Below the pieces are notes generated by a model. The model did not search any database, was not told the DNA's origin, and saw nothing but the letters and a program-made list of their open reading frames with translations. Below are positions 23,172 to 32,141 of a DNA stretch of 35,055 nucleotides, in pieces. Both the position numbers and the translations under genes were made by a program. The DNA is taken from positions 1-35,055 of the forward strand of contig CAJOIS010000016.1 in the NCBI GenBank assembly GCA_905234645.1, given 5' to 3'. Position 1 is the stretch's first letter; the number at the start of each line of letters is the position of its first letter. The DNA is from an uncultured Bacteroidales bacterium. GTDB lineage: Bacteria > Bacteroidota > Bacteroidia > Bacteroidales > F082.

Positions 23172-23384
23172 ATGATTATCTTGAATTTAGACGTGATGCT
23201 TGCCAAGCGTAAGATGCGCTCCAACGAGCTGGCCGACCGTATCGGCCTCACCCAAGCCAACCTCTCCATCCTCAAGACGGGCAAGGCCAAGGCCATCCGT
23301 CTCAGCACCCTCGACGCCATCTGTCGCGAGTTGCAATGTACGCCGGGGGATATTTTAGAGTATAGAAACGATGAAAATACTTGA
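23172..23384 (+). CDS. Cro/C1-type HTH regulator (YozG-like)
   Basis: 70 aa from the ATG at 23172; an upstream in-frame start at 23094 would translate the hairpin repeat and is rejected. The whole protein is one XRE helix-turn-helix: VMLAKRKMRSNELADRIGLTQANLSILKTGKAKAIRLSTLDAICRELQCTPGDILEY. This is the form that accompanies DUF2975 membrane proteins, and it probably regulates its own operon. The next gene starts 3 nt later, so a three-gene transcript is likely. Confidence 0.88.
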   Translation: MIILNLDVMLAKRKMRSNELADRIGLTQANLSILKTGKAKAIRLSTLDAICRELQCTPGDILEYRNDENT

Positions 23385-23387
23385 GCC

Positions 23388-23999
23388 ATGAAAAGATGCA
23401 GATTGGTTTTGTTGTTTGGGCTTCTGCTGACTTTCACAGGATGCAACACTCTGATGCCCATGCTCTTCGGCTTCCGAGAAATCAACAGCTACGACGCGGA
23501 GCAATGCGAGAAATTCTACAAGAAACTGCCCAAGGATTTTGAATTTACACCCTTGGTCTGCAACGAAAAACAATTCATGCAAGTGAGCGAACTCGGCGCA
23601 GACTCCATGCAGATGAAAAACCTCTACCAGTCGCTGAAAATCATGTACTTCCATGGCGACAGTCTCGTTTCATTCCATATCAATTGTTACTGTCCGCCCA
23701 CGTTGGGCTTCAACCTGAATTGGAACTATAACCATCAATTCGACGAGTTCCCGCCAACTACTTCCGTGCCTTTGGATGGCTATACGGTCAAGTTAAGCGA
23801 AATGCAGGCTGTTTTCCCGGAAATCAAAGCGGAGAAAGACTATACAGTGCTTGTCTTTTGGACGAATATGCTGTATAAAGTATCGAAAGGGGAGGTGAAG
23901 ACCGTGTATAAGAATTTGAGAAGGTTTTGCCATTTGAATGATGTCGATGTCTATCTCGTGAACGTTGACATCACGATGACGGAATCGCTTCACGAATGA
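23388..23999 (+). CDS. Lipoprotein of unknown function
   Basis: 203 aa. Lipoprotein signal peptide with lipobox LTFTGC (Cys19). I do not recognise the mature domain. It contains CYCPPTLGFNLNWNYNHQFDEFPPTT and a C-terminal half (KLSEMQAVFPEIKAEKDYTVLVFWTNMLYKVSKGEV…VDVYLVNVDI) that has the feel of a thioredoxin-like beta-alpha pattern but lacks a CxxC. It follows the HTH gene by 3 nt and is probably cotranscribed. The stop is followed by 44 nt and then the convergent YafQ toxin gene. Confidence 0.6.
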   Translation: MKRCRLVLLFGLLLTFTGCNTLMPMLFGFREINSYDAEQCEKFYKKLPKDFEFTPLVCNEKQFMQVSELGADSMQMKNLYQSLKIMYFHGDSLVSFHINCYCPPTLGFNLNWNYNHQFDEFPPTTSVPLDGYTVKLSEMQAVFPEIKAEKDYTVLVFWTNMLYKVSKGEVKTVYKNLRRFCHLNDVDVYLVNVDITMTESLHE

Positions 24000-24043
24000 A
24001 GAGCGATTGTTAACTGCGATAGAACAAAGATTTTGGGAAATGC

Positions 24044-24319
24044 TCAAAACAAATCCGAATGCGTCCCTGTATTGAGCATCAAAAGTGTAAGTTGGGTGTC
24101 GTTTTGCTCCCAAATGAGTAGCCAATCAGGTTGGATATGGCATTCCCAAGTATTGTTGCTTTTGAAGCCAGAAAGCTTATGAGGATGGTATTCTTGTGGT
24201 AGGGAACCTTCTGCTTTTAGAAAATCTACAATCACTGCAATTTTTGAGACATCAAGTCCGCGTTTGGCGCAGCGCTTGACGGCATGCTTGAACTGGTTGG
24301 TAAAAATAACCTCGTACAT
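24044..24319 (-). CDS. YafQ-family mRNA-interferase toxin
   Basis: 91 aa of the RelE/YafQ fold. Typical blocks are FTNQFKHAVKRCAKRGLDVSKI, LPQEYHPHKLSGFKSNNTWECHIQPDWLLIWEQND, and the C-terminal GTHSDLF with the catalytic His. YafQ cleaves ribosome-bound mRNA. All expected residues appear present, so unlike the YoeB-like toxin at 19360 this one should be active. It lies 3 nt after the antitoxin gene on the same strand. Confidence 0.88.
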   Translation of the reverse strand: MYEVIFTNQFKHAVKRCAKRGLDVSKIAVIVDFLKAEGSLPQEYHPHKLSGFKSNNTWECHIQPDWLLIWEQNDTQLTLLMLNTGTHSDLF

Positions 24320-24322
24320 AAT

Positions 24323-24526
24323 TCATTCGTCTAAACATTGGCGAATAAGGTCGGAACCATCTTTGGCATGATAAACCCTCCCCGCCTCGACATCCTCGTA
24401 CGCCAGTTCAATGCCGCTTTTCTTGCGACGACGTGGGGCAAGATCAACGCCTTCCATGGAACGGAACAACTTCCGTAACATCGGAATCAGGCTCTCGTCG
24501 GTTACATTCAAAGTGAGTTGTGTCAT
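24323..24526 (-). CDS. Antitoxin of YafQ-type pair
   Basis: 67 aa. The N-terminal part MTQLTLNVTDESLIPMLRKLFRSMEGVDLAPRR suits a DNA-binding dimer. The C-terminal part (YEDVEAGRVYHAKDGSDLIRQCLDE) suits a toxin-binding tail; the words VEAGRVYHAKDGSDLI are common in Bacteroidota antitoxins. Its ATG lies just downstream of a palindrome (24556-24576) likely to be its operator. Confidence 0.8.
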   Translation of the reverse strand: MTQLTLNVTDESLIPMLRKLFRSMEGVDLAPRRRKKSGIELAYEDVEAGRVYHAKDGSDLIRQCLDE

Positions 24527-24555
24527 GTTTTACTCTCCTTTCGTTTTTCAATGCG

Positions 24556-24576
24556 CAAAGATACACAATATCTTTG
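24556..24576. promoter_or_regulatory. Palindromic operator with divergent -7 elements
   Basis: CAAAGATA (24556-24563) and TATCTTTG (24569-24576) are perfect inverted repeats with a 5-nt spacer. Each arm is itself a TAnnTTTG -7 element, reading leftward toward the antitoxin gene and rightward toward the kinase-like gene. Autorepression by the antitoxin could act here. Confidence 0.55.
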
Positions 24577-24646
24577 AATTTCAGGAGAAAAAAGGCGAAA
24601 AATACAGTTTCCGAACAAGTTTTGCCAAAGTTTCGGAAAAATGCCT

Positions 24647-24654
24647 TATCTTTG
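24647..24654 (+). promoter_or_regulatory. Putative -7 element of the kinase-like gene
   Basis: TATCTTTG lies 21 nt before the ATG at 24676, with TTTG 22 nt upstream (24621-24624), a slightly long spacing. This is the more likely promoter of the kinase-like gene than the arm at 24569. Confidence 0.5.
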
Positions 24655-24675
24655 CGCCCAAATATATTAATAGGA

Positions 24676-25872
24676 ATGTCCGAAAACAACTATTCAAAAG
24701 ACTACACAGACCTCCGTCTGCTCCATACCTCACGCTATGGGAACAGCCGTGTCTATACCGCCAATTTCAATGGTAAGAAAGTCATTGTCAAGGCCTTGAA
24801 GGAAGAATACGCCAACGACCCCGCTTGTAAGGAGTCGCTCAAACAGGAATACGAAACCACCTCCATCTTTGAAAACAAATACATCCGCAAGGCGCTCGAC
24901 TTTGTGACCATCGAAGGCCTGGGCGACTGCATCATCTTCGAATACATCGACGGCAAGTCGCTAGCCGAACACGTGCGCGTCGGCACCCTGTCGGAGAAAC
25001 AGGTGAAGAGCGTCCTCACTGAGGTGTGCGACGGTTTGTACTATATGCACCGCAACGGTGTGGTGCACTGCAACCTCAACCCCGACAACATCATGGTGAC
25101 CGCCTCCGACTGCCGTGCCAAGCTCATCGACATCGGCGTGCCGGAGACAAAACAAGACGCTGACCGCGAACTGCTCATCAAGGAGATGGAGTTCATCGCG
25201 CCTGAGATCATCAAGGGCGAGGACTATGACTCGCGTGCCGATGTCTATTCCATCGGCAAGATCATGGAATTCATCGGCGAACGCAACATTTCGAAGCAGT
25301 TTGGCGCCGTGGCCACGCACTGTACGCAGTTCTCACGCGAACAGCGTTTCGATAGCATCAGCGATGTGCGCTCCGCCATCTCCAAGGGTCATTCCTTCGT
25401 GAAGATCATCATCATCGCCGTGGTGGCAGCCATTCTCGCCATCCTGGCGTTCATCTATGTCCCCAAAATCAAGGCAAACGTGGAGAAGGAACGCGCCCAG
25501 CGTCTCTCTGTCGAGTTCTCGCGCCAAGTGGAGCAGATCCAAAGCCAACTTCCCGAACTCTGCAAGAAATATGAGCTGAAGTCGCTGGATGAGCCTCTCA
25601 CCGTGGATTGGTCGGAAGACAGCCTAAAGCTCGCGGAAGGGCTGATGCAGTACCTCGCCATGGACGACTATAAGGCCAAGGCCATGCAGACCATCGAAAG
25701 CCAAGGGGCAGGTATCATGAGCTACCGTCAGGCCGGCTTCGACCGCCTGCTGCTCGACGAGTTCCAGGCCAGCACCGACAGCGTCGCTGTCGTGATGCGC
25801 TCCGCCTTGGAGGAGCCGACGGAAGCCCGACTGCTGGAAGAGGCCAAGAAATGGTACGGACAACGTGAATGA
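24676..25872 (+). CDS. Membrane-anchored protein kinase homologue, probable pseudokinase
   Basis: 398 aa from the ATG at 24676 (MSENNYSKDY); a longer in-frame version would run back over the promoters and the antitoxin start. Residues 1-240 follow the Hanks-type kinase plan: VAIK-like Lys39, EYIDG hinge, a catalytic-loop equivalent HCNLNPDNIM (131-140), DIG at 152-154, and APE at 175-177. The catalytic Asp of HRD is Asn133, the loop Lys is Asn135, the glycine-rich loop is degraded (TSRYGNSRV), and DFG is DIG. A single membrane helix (about 243-262) is followed by an extracytoplasmic part of about 135 residues with a coiled-coil start. It may sense or bind something outside and signal by binding rather than phosphotransfer. 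It is 61 nt upstream of the PorW/SprE-like gene. Confidence 0.8.
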   Translation: MSENNYSKDYTDLRLLHTSRYGNSRVYTANFNGKKVIVKALKEEYANDPACKESLKQEYETTSIFENKYIRKALDFVTIEGLGDCIIFEYIDGKSLAEHVRVGTLSEKQVKSVLTEVCDGLYYMHRNGVVHCNLNPDNIMVTASDCRAKLIDIGVPETKQDADRELLIKEMEFIAPEIIKGEDYDSRADVYSIGKIMEFIGERNISKQFGAVATHCTQFSREQRFDSISDVRSAISKGHSFVKIIIIAVVAAILAILAFIYVPKIKANVEKERAQRLSVEFSRQVEQIQSQLPELCKKYELKSLDEPLTVDWSEDSLKLAEGLMQYLAMDDYKAKAMQTIESQGAGIMSYRQAGFDRLLLDEFQASTDSVAVVMRSALEEPTEARLLEEAKKWYGQRE

Positions 25873-25933
25873 CTTTTAGATTCCTGAAATATTAGGGACA
25901 TTTTGGAGTTATTGCTATAAAACGACAACGAAA

Positions 25934-28600
25934 GTGCAAAGAAGAACCAACATAATTGTGGCGATAGGCTGTGTCATCGGACTGCTGCTGCTCAGCGGCT
26001 GCTCCACCAAGAAGAACACAATCACCCGCCGCATGTTCCATAACCTCACCAGCCACTATAACATCTATTTCAACGGCGAAGCGAGCCTCAAGGAAGGCGA
26101 GAAAACGCTCCGCACCCAGGTTCAGGACGACTATTCCAAGGTGCTGAGGGTCTATAACTACGGCACCCAACAAAACGGCATGTCGATGAACTCGACCATG
26201 GACCGAGCTCTCGAAAAGACTTCCATCTGCGTTCAGAAACACTCCATGAAGTTCAACAACCGTGAACGCGTGAAGTGGATCGACGACGCCTACCTCATCA
26301 TGGGCAAGGCGCATTTCTTCAAACACGACTACATCCCCGCTAAGCGCACTTTCGACTTCGTGGCAGAGGAATACAGCTATAACGACATCGCCCTCGTGGC
26401 CAACATGTGGCTCGTCAAGACTTACATCCAGACCGAAGAGTATCCCAAGGCCGTGGCCATGATCGAAACCTTGTTGGCTAAGTCGGCAGGGGTGACCAAG
26501 CTGCCAAAGGAGCTGCGGCGCAATATGGACTTCACCATTGCCGACTATTACATCGCCGTGAAGGACTACAACAAAGCCGTCACCTACCTGAAGAGCGGCA
26601 TCCTGCTCAATAACGATCGCGATCTACGCACCCGTGCCATGTTCATCCTGGGACAGATTTATATGCAACAGGGTGACTCGCAACGCGCCACGGCACAGTT
26701 CAAGAAGGTCATCAAGCGCAACCCCGAATACGAGATGGTGTTCGAGTCGAAGATGAACATGGCCAAGATGGGCAACGCCAACAACGCTGCCGCGCTTTAC
26801 AAGATGATGAACAAGATGCTGCGCGACTCGAAAAACGAAGAATATTGCGACCGCATCTATTACGCTATGGCCGAACTGGCCCTGCGCGAGGGCGACGAAA
26901 ACAAGGCCATCAATTATCTGAGGAAATCAGTGGCGGCATTCAAGAACAACCAAATCCAGCGGACGATGTCGTCGCTCAAGGTGGCTTCCATGTTCTTCGA
27001 TAGGAATAACTACGAGATGGCTCAGGCCTATTATGACACTGCCGTCTCAGGTATGGACCGTAAGCAAGAAGGCTACGACAGCATCATGAACATCTCACAG
27101 ACCCTCAACGAGTTAGTAATGTATGCCAGCGTCGTCCACGACCAGGACAGCTTGATGCGTGTAGCCGCCATGGACTCCGTCTCACGTAACAGACTCATCG
27201 ACGCCATCATCGCAAAGGTCATCGAAGAGGAACAGCTGGAACGTGAGCGCCAGGACTATGAGGAACAGCTGGCCCTGATGGGATCCACCACAAGCCAGTC
27301 AAACATCAACGAAAAGGAACAAGGCCCACAGGGCGGTGGCGCCACATGGTATTTCTACAACCCCACCACTGTCTCGAGGGGCATGACGGAGTTCACCCGC
27401 AAGTGGGGCATGCGTAAGAACGAGGACAACTGGTTCATCAGCGACAAGCGCAGCCTCGCCAATGCCTTCTCCGACGACGGCGAGGTCGAGACGACATCGA
27501 CAAAGCCGGCCGCAGGCGACTCGCTGGCAGCCAACTACACCACCCACGACCGCGGCTATTACCTCCAAAACCTGCCCTTAACCATGGAACAAAAGGAGGA
27601 AGCCGACTCGCTCATCGCCGACGGACTGTATCATCTTGGCTTCATTTACATGGACCGCCTCTCCGACCTGCCGCGTTCCATCGAATCATACGAGCAACTC
27701 GACACGCGCTACCCGGGCAACAACATGGAGTTGCCTACTTGGTATGCCCTGTACAAGATGCACAAGGACCTCAACCACGAGGAGCAGTCGCTGGTCTACA
27801 AAGGCAAGATCTTCGACAAATACCCCACTTCAAGCTATGCTGAGTTCATCAACGACCCGACCTACTTCGAGCGGATGCAAGCTCAGGAGCGCGAAGCCTC
27901 CGACTTCTATAGCAAGACGTATGACGCTTTCGAGCAAGGACAGTACTACCGCGTGAAGATGAATGCCGAACGCGCCATGCAGATGTATGAGTCCGACACG
28001 GCATTCATGCCACGCTTCGCCTTCCTCCATGCCGTGGCACAAGGCCGCCTTGTCTCCATCGACACCATGGCCTTTGCCCTCTACGACCTGGTGCGTACCT
28101 ATCCTAGCAGCGGCATCACGCCCTATGCCCGTCGCGTGCTGGAGGAAATCAACGAGGAATATCATCTGGGCATGGTGCTCGAGAATCTGGAGAAGGAAGA
28201 GGCCGGCAAGGAGCCCGAGATCAAGAAGGAGTCGCCTTACACTTACGAACCCAACACGCAGCATTTCGTGATGATGGTGTGCAACGCCAAGATGGTGCGC
28301 ATCGACCCGCTGAAGGTGCGTATCAGCGACTTCAACAAGAAGGAACACCGCACGCAGACCTTCAACATCAACAGCGTTGTCCTTAACGAGACTTACACCA
28401 TCGTGACGGTCGGCAACTTCGACAACGAAAGGAAAGCGGACGACTACATCACCTCGATGTTCCTCTCCGACTATGTGTTTGGTGGCATCGACAAGTCGTA
28501 TTACACCATCACGCCTATCTCCGTCAAGAACTATCCCGTTTATTATCAGTCCAAGGACTTGAACGAATATATACAATTTATCGAATCCAACAAACAGTAA
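25934..28600 (+). CDS. PorW/SprE-like TPR lipoprotein (type IX secretion associated)
   Basis: 888 aa from a GTG start that leads directly into a lipoprotein signal (MQRRTNIIVAIGCVIGLLLLSGC, lipobox Cys23 included). The protein then opens with TKKNTITRRMFHNLTSHYNIYFNGEASLKEG, the signature N-terminus of the PorW/SprE family. Several TPR units follow (about 110-370), a low-complexity middle (about 430-470), a second TPR block, and a C-terminal domain from about 770 (HFVMMVCNAKMVRIDPLKVRISDFN). PorW/SprE proteins are needed for type IX secretion and gliding in studied species and may link the trans-envelope complex. It is in line with bactofilin and folE at 4-nt and 1-nt junctions. Confidence 0.85.
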   Translation: MQRRTNIIVAIGCVIGLLLLSGCSTKKNTITRRMFHNLTSHYNIYFNGEASLKEGEKTLRTQVQDDYSKVLRVYNYGTQQNGMSMNSTMDRALEKTSICVQKHSMKFNNRERVKWIDDAYLIMGKAHFFKHDYIPAKRTFDFVAEEYSYNDIALVANMWLVKTYIQTEEYPKAVAMIETLLAKSAGVTKLPKELRRNMDFTIADYYIAVKDYNKAVTYLKSGILLNNDRDLRTRAMFILGQIYMQQGDSQRATAQFKKVIKRNPEYEMVFESKMNMAKMGNANNAAALYKMMNKMLRDSKNEEYCDRIYYAMAELALREGDENKAINYLRKSVAAFKNNQIQRTMSSLKVASMFFDRNNYEMAQAYYDTAVSGMDRKQEGYDSIMNISQTLNELVMYASVVHDQDSLMRVAAMDSVSRNRLIDAIIAKVIEEEQLERERQDYEEQLALMGSTTSQSNINEKEQGPQGGGATWYFYNPTTVSRGMTEFTRKWGMRKNEDNWFISDKRSLANAFSDDGEVETTSTKPAAGDSLAANYTTHDRGYYLQNLPLTMEQKEEADSLIADGLYHLGFIYMDRLSDLPRSIESYEQLDTRYPGNNMELPTWYALYKMHKDLNHEEQSLVYKGKIFDKYPTSSYAEFINDPTYFERMQAQEREASDFYSKTYDAFEQGQYYRVKMNAERAMQMYESDTAFMPRFAFLHAVAQGRLVSIDTMAFALYDLVRTYPSSGITPYARRVLEEINEEYHLGMVLENLEKEEAGKEPEIKKESPYTYEPNTQHFVMMVCNAKMVRIDPLKVRISDFNKKEHRTQTFNINSVVLNETYTIVTVGNFDNERKADDYITSMFLSDYVFGGIDKSYYTITPISVKNYPVYYQSKDLNEYIQFIESNKQ

Positions 28601-28604
28601 AACT

Positions 28605-28973
28605 ATGGCAATAATGGAATCGCAAGTACGCAACCTCATTGGCAATGGTACTACCATCAAAGGCGACATCGAGTCGAATGGCGACATCCGCATCGACGGC
28701 CGTCTCATCGGTTCGCTGAAATCGAACGGTAAGGTCGTCATCGGCCAGACCGGTGTCATGGAAGGCGATCTCTCCTGCAAACAAGCCGAAGTGTCGGGCG
28801 TGGTGAAGGGCAACATCAACACGGATGAACTGACCGCCCTGAAAGCCACTTCCAAGGTGGAAGTCGACCTCAATACGAAACAGCTGCTCATCGAGGTGGG
28901 TGCCCAGTTCACGGGCAAATGCACCATGGGACAGCAATCGACGGTGGCGATGCCCAAGCAAAAAATCGGCTGA
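28605..28973 (+). CDS. Bactofilin
   Basis: 122 aa polymer-forming cytoskeletal protein. The core is a right-handed beta-helix with regular hydrophobic/Gly repeats ([42 protein letters not shown]…), with short disordered ends. Bactofilins form nucleotide-free filaments at the membrane that organise envelope enzymes. It starts 4 nt after the PorW-like gene and overlaps folE by 1 nt. A second ATG at 28614 is possible. Confidence 0.92.
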   Translation: MAIMESQVRNLIGNGTTIKGDIESNGDIRIDGRLIGSLKSNGKVVIGQTGVMEGDLSCKQAEVSGVVKGNINTDELTALKATSKVEVDLNTKQLLIEVGAQFTGKCTMGQQSTVAMPKQKIG

Positions 28974-29596
28974 TGATGGACGAACAGCTTAGGAAGCGTT
29001 TCGGATACGAGCTCATCGAGCAGTACGACCCCGAAAAGCTGGCCAAACTTCAGGAGCATTACACTGCTATCCTGGAGCTCCTCGGCGAAGACCCGCAACG
29101 CGAGGGCCTTCTGAAGACGCCGTTGCGCATGGCCAGGTCGATGCAGTTCCTCACCCATGGCTATCAACAGGACCCGATGGAGATCCTGCTGTCGGCCAAG
29201 TTCAAGGAGGACTACCGCCAGATGGTGATCGTCAAGGACATCGAGGTGTATTCACTCTGTGAACACCACCTCATTCCCTTCATCGGCAAGGCGCATGTGG
29301 GTTACATCCCCAACGGCTACATCACGGGGCTGAGCAAGATCGCCCGTGTGGTGGAGGCCTACTCGCGCCGCCTCCAGGTGCAGGAACGCCTGACCACGCA
29401 GATCAAGAACGCCATCAATGAGGCGTTGCATCCTTTGGGTGTGGCCGTCGTCATTGAGGCACGACATTTGTGTATGTCGATGAGAGGCGTGCAGAAACAG
29501 AGCGCAGTGACCACTACCAGCGACTTCATCGGCGCCTTCGAGCGCGAGTCGACTCGAGAGGAATTCTTCCAACTCATTGGCAGCAATCTGCACTGA
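28973..29596 (+). CDS. folE: GTP cyclohydrolase I
   Basis: Converts GTP to 7,8-dihydroneopterin triphosphate, the first step to tetrahydrofolate. 207 aa from the ATG at 28973, whose A is the last base of the bactofilin TGA (a second ATG directly follows). Zinc and catalytic residues are visible: Cys96 and His98/His99 in [11 protein letters not shown], and Cys167 in RHLCMSMRG. The active-site region [27 protein letters not shown] is intact. Normal length. Confidence 0.96.
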   Translation: MMDEQLRKRFGYELIEQYDPEKLAKLQEHYTAILELLGEDPQREGLLKTPLRMARSMQFLTHGYQQDPMEILLSAKFKEDYRQMVIVKDIEVYSLCEHHLIPFIGKAHVGYIPNGYITGLSKIARVVEAYSRRLQVQERLTTQIKNAINEALHPLGVAVVIEARHLCMSMRGVQKQSAVTTTSDFIGAFERESTREEFFQLIGSNLH

Positions 29597-29640
29597 ATTT
29601 TGAATCTTTGAATTTTAAATTTTAAATTTTAAATTAAATA

Positions 29641-30525
29641 ATGATTAGAGCATACGTTTTTCCCGGCCAAGGCGCCCAGTTTGTAGGGATGGGAAAGGAC
29701 TTGTACGACAAGTTCCCCAAAGCCAAGGACATGTTCAAGAAGGCCAACAGCATCCTGAAGTTCAAGATTACCGACGTGATGTTTGAAGGTACCGAAGAGG
29801 ACTTACGCCAGACCAAGGTGACCCAGCCGGCCATTTTCCTTCATTCTGTTATTTTAGCCTCCATGCTCGAGGACTTCGATCCCACCATGGTGGCAGGCCA
29901 TTCCCTCGGTGAGTTCTCGGCCCTCGTTGCCAACAAGGTGCTGAGCTTCGAAGACGGCTTGCGCCTGGTGAGCAAACGCGCCAAAGCCATGCAGAAGGCC
30001 TGTGAGGCCCAGCCTGGCACCATGGCTGCTGTCATTGGCATGGACGATACCGTCATCGAGAGTGTCTGCGCCTCGGTGAAGGATGCCGTGGTGGTGCCCG
30101 CCAACTATAACTGCCCTGGACAGCTCGTCATCTCCGGCTCCGTCGAAGGTGTGGCTGCCGCTTCCGAGAAACTCAAGGAAGCCGGTGCCAAGCGTGTGAT
30201 CCCGCTGAGCGTGGGTGGCGCCTTCCACAGCCCGCTGATGGAACCCGCCCGCGTCGAACTCGCTGAAGCCATCAACGGCACGACGTTCAACCAAGGCATT
30301 TGCCCCATCTACCAGAACGTCACGGGACAGTCGGTCAATGACCCGGAAATCATCAAGAAGAACCTTGTCGCCCAGCTTACCTCGCCCGTCATGTGGACGC
30401 AGACCATGAACAACATCCTGGCCACGGGCGTGCGCTCTGTCATCGAAGTGGGCCCCGGCACGATTCTGCAAGGCCTCTTCCGTAAGGTGGACCGCAACCT
30501 GGAACTGTCGAGCGCAGCGATTTGA
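29641..30525 (+). CDS. fabD: Malonyl-CoA:ACP transacylase
   Basis: 294 aa. Transfers malonyl from CoA to ACP for fatty acid elongation. The N-terminal FPGQGAQFVGMGKDLY, the nucleophile motif GHSLGE (Ser88), the catalytic His in GGAFHSPLM (His196) and the C-terminal VIEVGPGTILQGL are all present. The 44-nt spacer after folE is an AATTTTAA-type low-complexity run, so it may still share the folE transcript. This places housekeeping fatty acid synthesis on the plus strand, separate from the plsX/ACP/fatty acid kinase cluster. Confidence 0.96.
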   Translation: MIRAYVFPGQGAQFVGMGKDLYDKFPKAKDMFKKANSILKFKITDVMFEGTEEDLRQTKVTQPAIFLHSVILASMLEDFDPTMVAGHSLGEFSALVANKVLSFEDGLRLVSKRAKAMQKACEAQPGTMAAVIGMDDTVIESVCASVKDAVVVPANYNCPGQLVISGSVEGVAAASEKLKEAGAKRVIPLSVGGAFHSPLMEPARVELAEAINGTTFNQGICPIYQNVTGQSVNDPEIIKKNLVAQLTSPVMWTQTMNNILATGVRSVIEVGPGTILQGLFRKVDRNLELSSAAI

Positions 30526-30540
30526 TTGACTGTGTGATAT

Positions 30541-32136
30541 ATGGAAAGCAATAGGATAAGACCCATTTGGACTGCCTTGCTGTTATTGGCGGGCATCCTT
30601 ATGGGCCTTTATATTAATAAAGGTCTTGGCAAACGTCAAGTCAACGTCGAAGGCGGCAGCAAGTTCGACGAGGTGATGTGGTATGTCGGCAACGACTACG
30701 TCGAGGTGCCCAATGCCCAACAGCTGCAGGACGAAGCCATCGCCGCCATGATGGAGAAGCTCGACCCGCACAGCGCCTACATCTCCTTGGATGAATTCAA
30801 CGAAGTGAACGACCCGCTTTTGGGCAGCTTCGATGGCATCGGCGTGCAGTTCCGCCTTGAGAAGGACACCATTGCCATCGTCAACGTCATCAAGGGCGGC
30901 CCCTCCGAGAAGGTGGGCATCATGGCAGGTGATCGCATCATCTATGTGGACGACACGTTGGTGGCGAGCAAGAAACTCACCAACGAAGACGTCATGCGCA
31001 AGCTGAAAGGCCCCAAAGGCACCAAGGTCGGCGTGCGTGTGCTGCGCCGTGGCGTGGAAGGTCTGCTCGACTACACCATCACCCGCGACGCCATCCCCAC
31101 CTATAGCGTCGACATCGCCTATATGCTCGATGAAAACATCGGCTACCTCAAGCTCAGCAAGTTCTCCGCCACCACCGTCTCGGAGTTCAAGAAGGGGATA
31201 GGGGATCTGGAGGAACAAGGCATGAAACAGCTTATCTTCGACCTACGTGGCAACTCGGGCGGTTACCTCGCCGCTGCCGTCGACATCGCCGACGAGTTCC
31301 TGTCCAAGGGCAGCCTCATCGTCTACACCGAAGGCCGCAACCGTCCGCGCCAGTACATGAAGGCGCGTCACCGTGGCATGTTGGAGGACATCCCTGTGGT
31401 GGTGCTCATCGACAGTGAGTCGGCCAGCGCGAGCGAAATCGTGGCCGGTGCCCTGCAGGACAATGACCGCGGCACCATCATCGGCCGCCGATCTTTTGGC
31501 AAGGGTTTGGTGCAAGAACAGATCATGCTCAGCGACAACTCTGCCATCCGCCTCACCGTGGCACGTTATTACACGCCCACGGGACGTTGCATTCAGAAGC
31601 CTTACAACGGCGATATCGAGGAATACCTGCTCGAATCCTATGAACGTTACGAAAATGGCGAGTTGTTCAGTGAGGACAGCATCCATTTCGCCGATTCGTT
31701 AAAATACACCACGCCCAAGGGCAAGACCGTCTACGGTGGCGGTGGCATCATGCCTGACATCTACGTGCCTCTCGTCGACGACAGCACGGAATACTACTTC
31801 AACCGTATCGTCAACAAAGGCCTGCTTTACCAGTATGCCTTCGACTACACCGACCGCCACCGTCGTGAGCTGCAACGCTACAAGACCGTGGAGGCCTTCG
31901 ACAAGGGCTTTGTCGTGACCGATGCCATGTTTGACGCCTTGGTGGCGATGGCAGGGGAGAAGGGCATCAAGGGTACCGAGGAGCAGAGGCAGGTGGCGCG
32001 TCGCGAGTCCGACATCCTGCTGAAGGCCTATATCGCCCGCGACCTCTTCGACGACGAAGGCTTCTATCCTCTCTACGCCCCAATGGATGAGGTGCTGCAA
32101 AGGGCAATAGAGGAACTTCAAATTAGTGTCCGGTAA
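30541..32136 (+). CDS. C-terminal processing protease, S41 family (CtpA-type)
   Basis: 531 aa. An N-terminal membrane anchor or signal (about 9-25) puts it in the periplasm. A PDZ domain (about 85-170; GSFDGIGVQF … IKGGPSEKVGIMAGDRIIYVDD) precedes the S41 core: FDLRGNSGGYL, catalytic Ser296 in DSESASASEIVAGAL, and Lys321 in RRSFGKGLVQEQ. A C-terminal helical region (about 430-531) follows. These proteases trim or degrade envelope proteins from their C-termini. It starts 15 nt after fabD. In Bacteroidota such proteases are common near division or envelope genes; the target is unknown. Confidence 0.93.
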   Translation: MESNRIRPIWTALLLLAGILMGLYINKGLGKRQVNVEGGSKFDEVMWYVGNDYVEVPNAQQLQDEAIAAMMEKLDPHSAYISLDEFNEVNDPLLGSFDGIGVQFRLEKDTIAIVNVIKGGPSEKVGIMAGDRIIYVDDTLVASKKLTNEDVMRKLKGPKGTKVGVRVLRRGVEGLLDYTITRDAIPTYSVDIAYMLDENIGYLKLSKFSATTVSEFKKGIGDLEEQGMKQLIFDLRGNSGGYLAAAVDIADEFLSKGSLIVYTEGRNRPRQYMKARHRGMLEDIPVVVLIDSESASASEIVAGALQDNDRGTIIGRRSFGKGLVQEQIMLSDNSAIRLTVARYYTPTGRCIQKPYNGDIEEYLLESYERYENGELFSEDSIHFADSLKYTTPKGKTVYGGGGIMPDIYVPLVDDSTEYYFNRIVNKGLLYQYAFDYTDRHRRELQRYKTVEAFDKGFVVTDAMFDALVAMAGEKGIKGTEEQRQVARRESDILLKAYIARDLFDDEGFYPLYAPMDEVLQRAIEELQISVR

Positions 32137-32141
32137 GTCTT

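Noticed and set aside
27830..29167. Long minus-strand open frame of 445 codons
   Set aside because: It runs antisense to the PorW-like, bactofilin and folE genes, all of which are recognisable; it shows no family motif.
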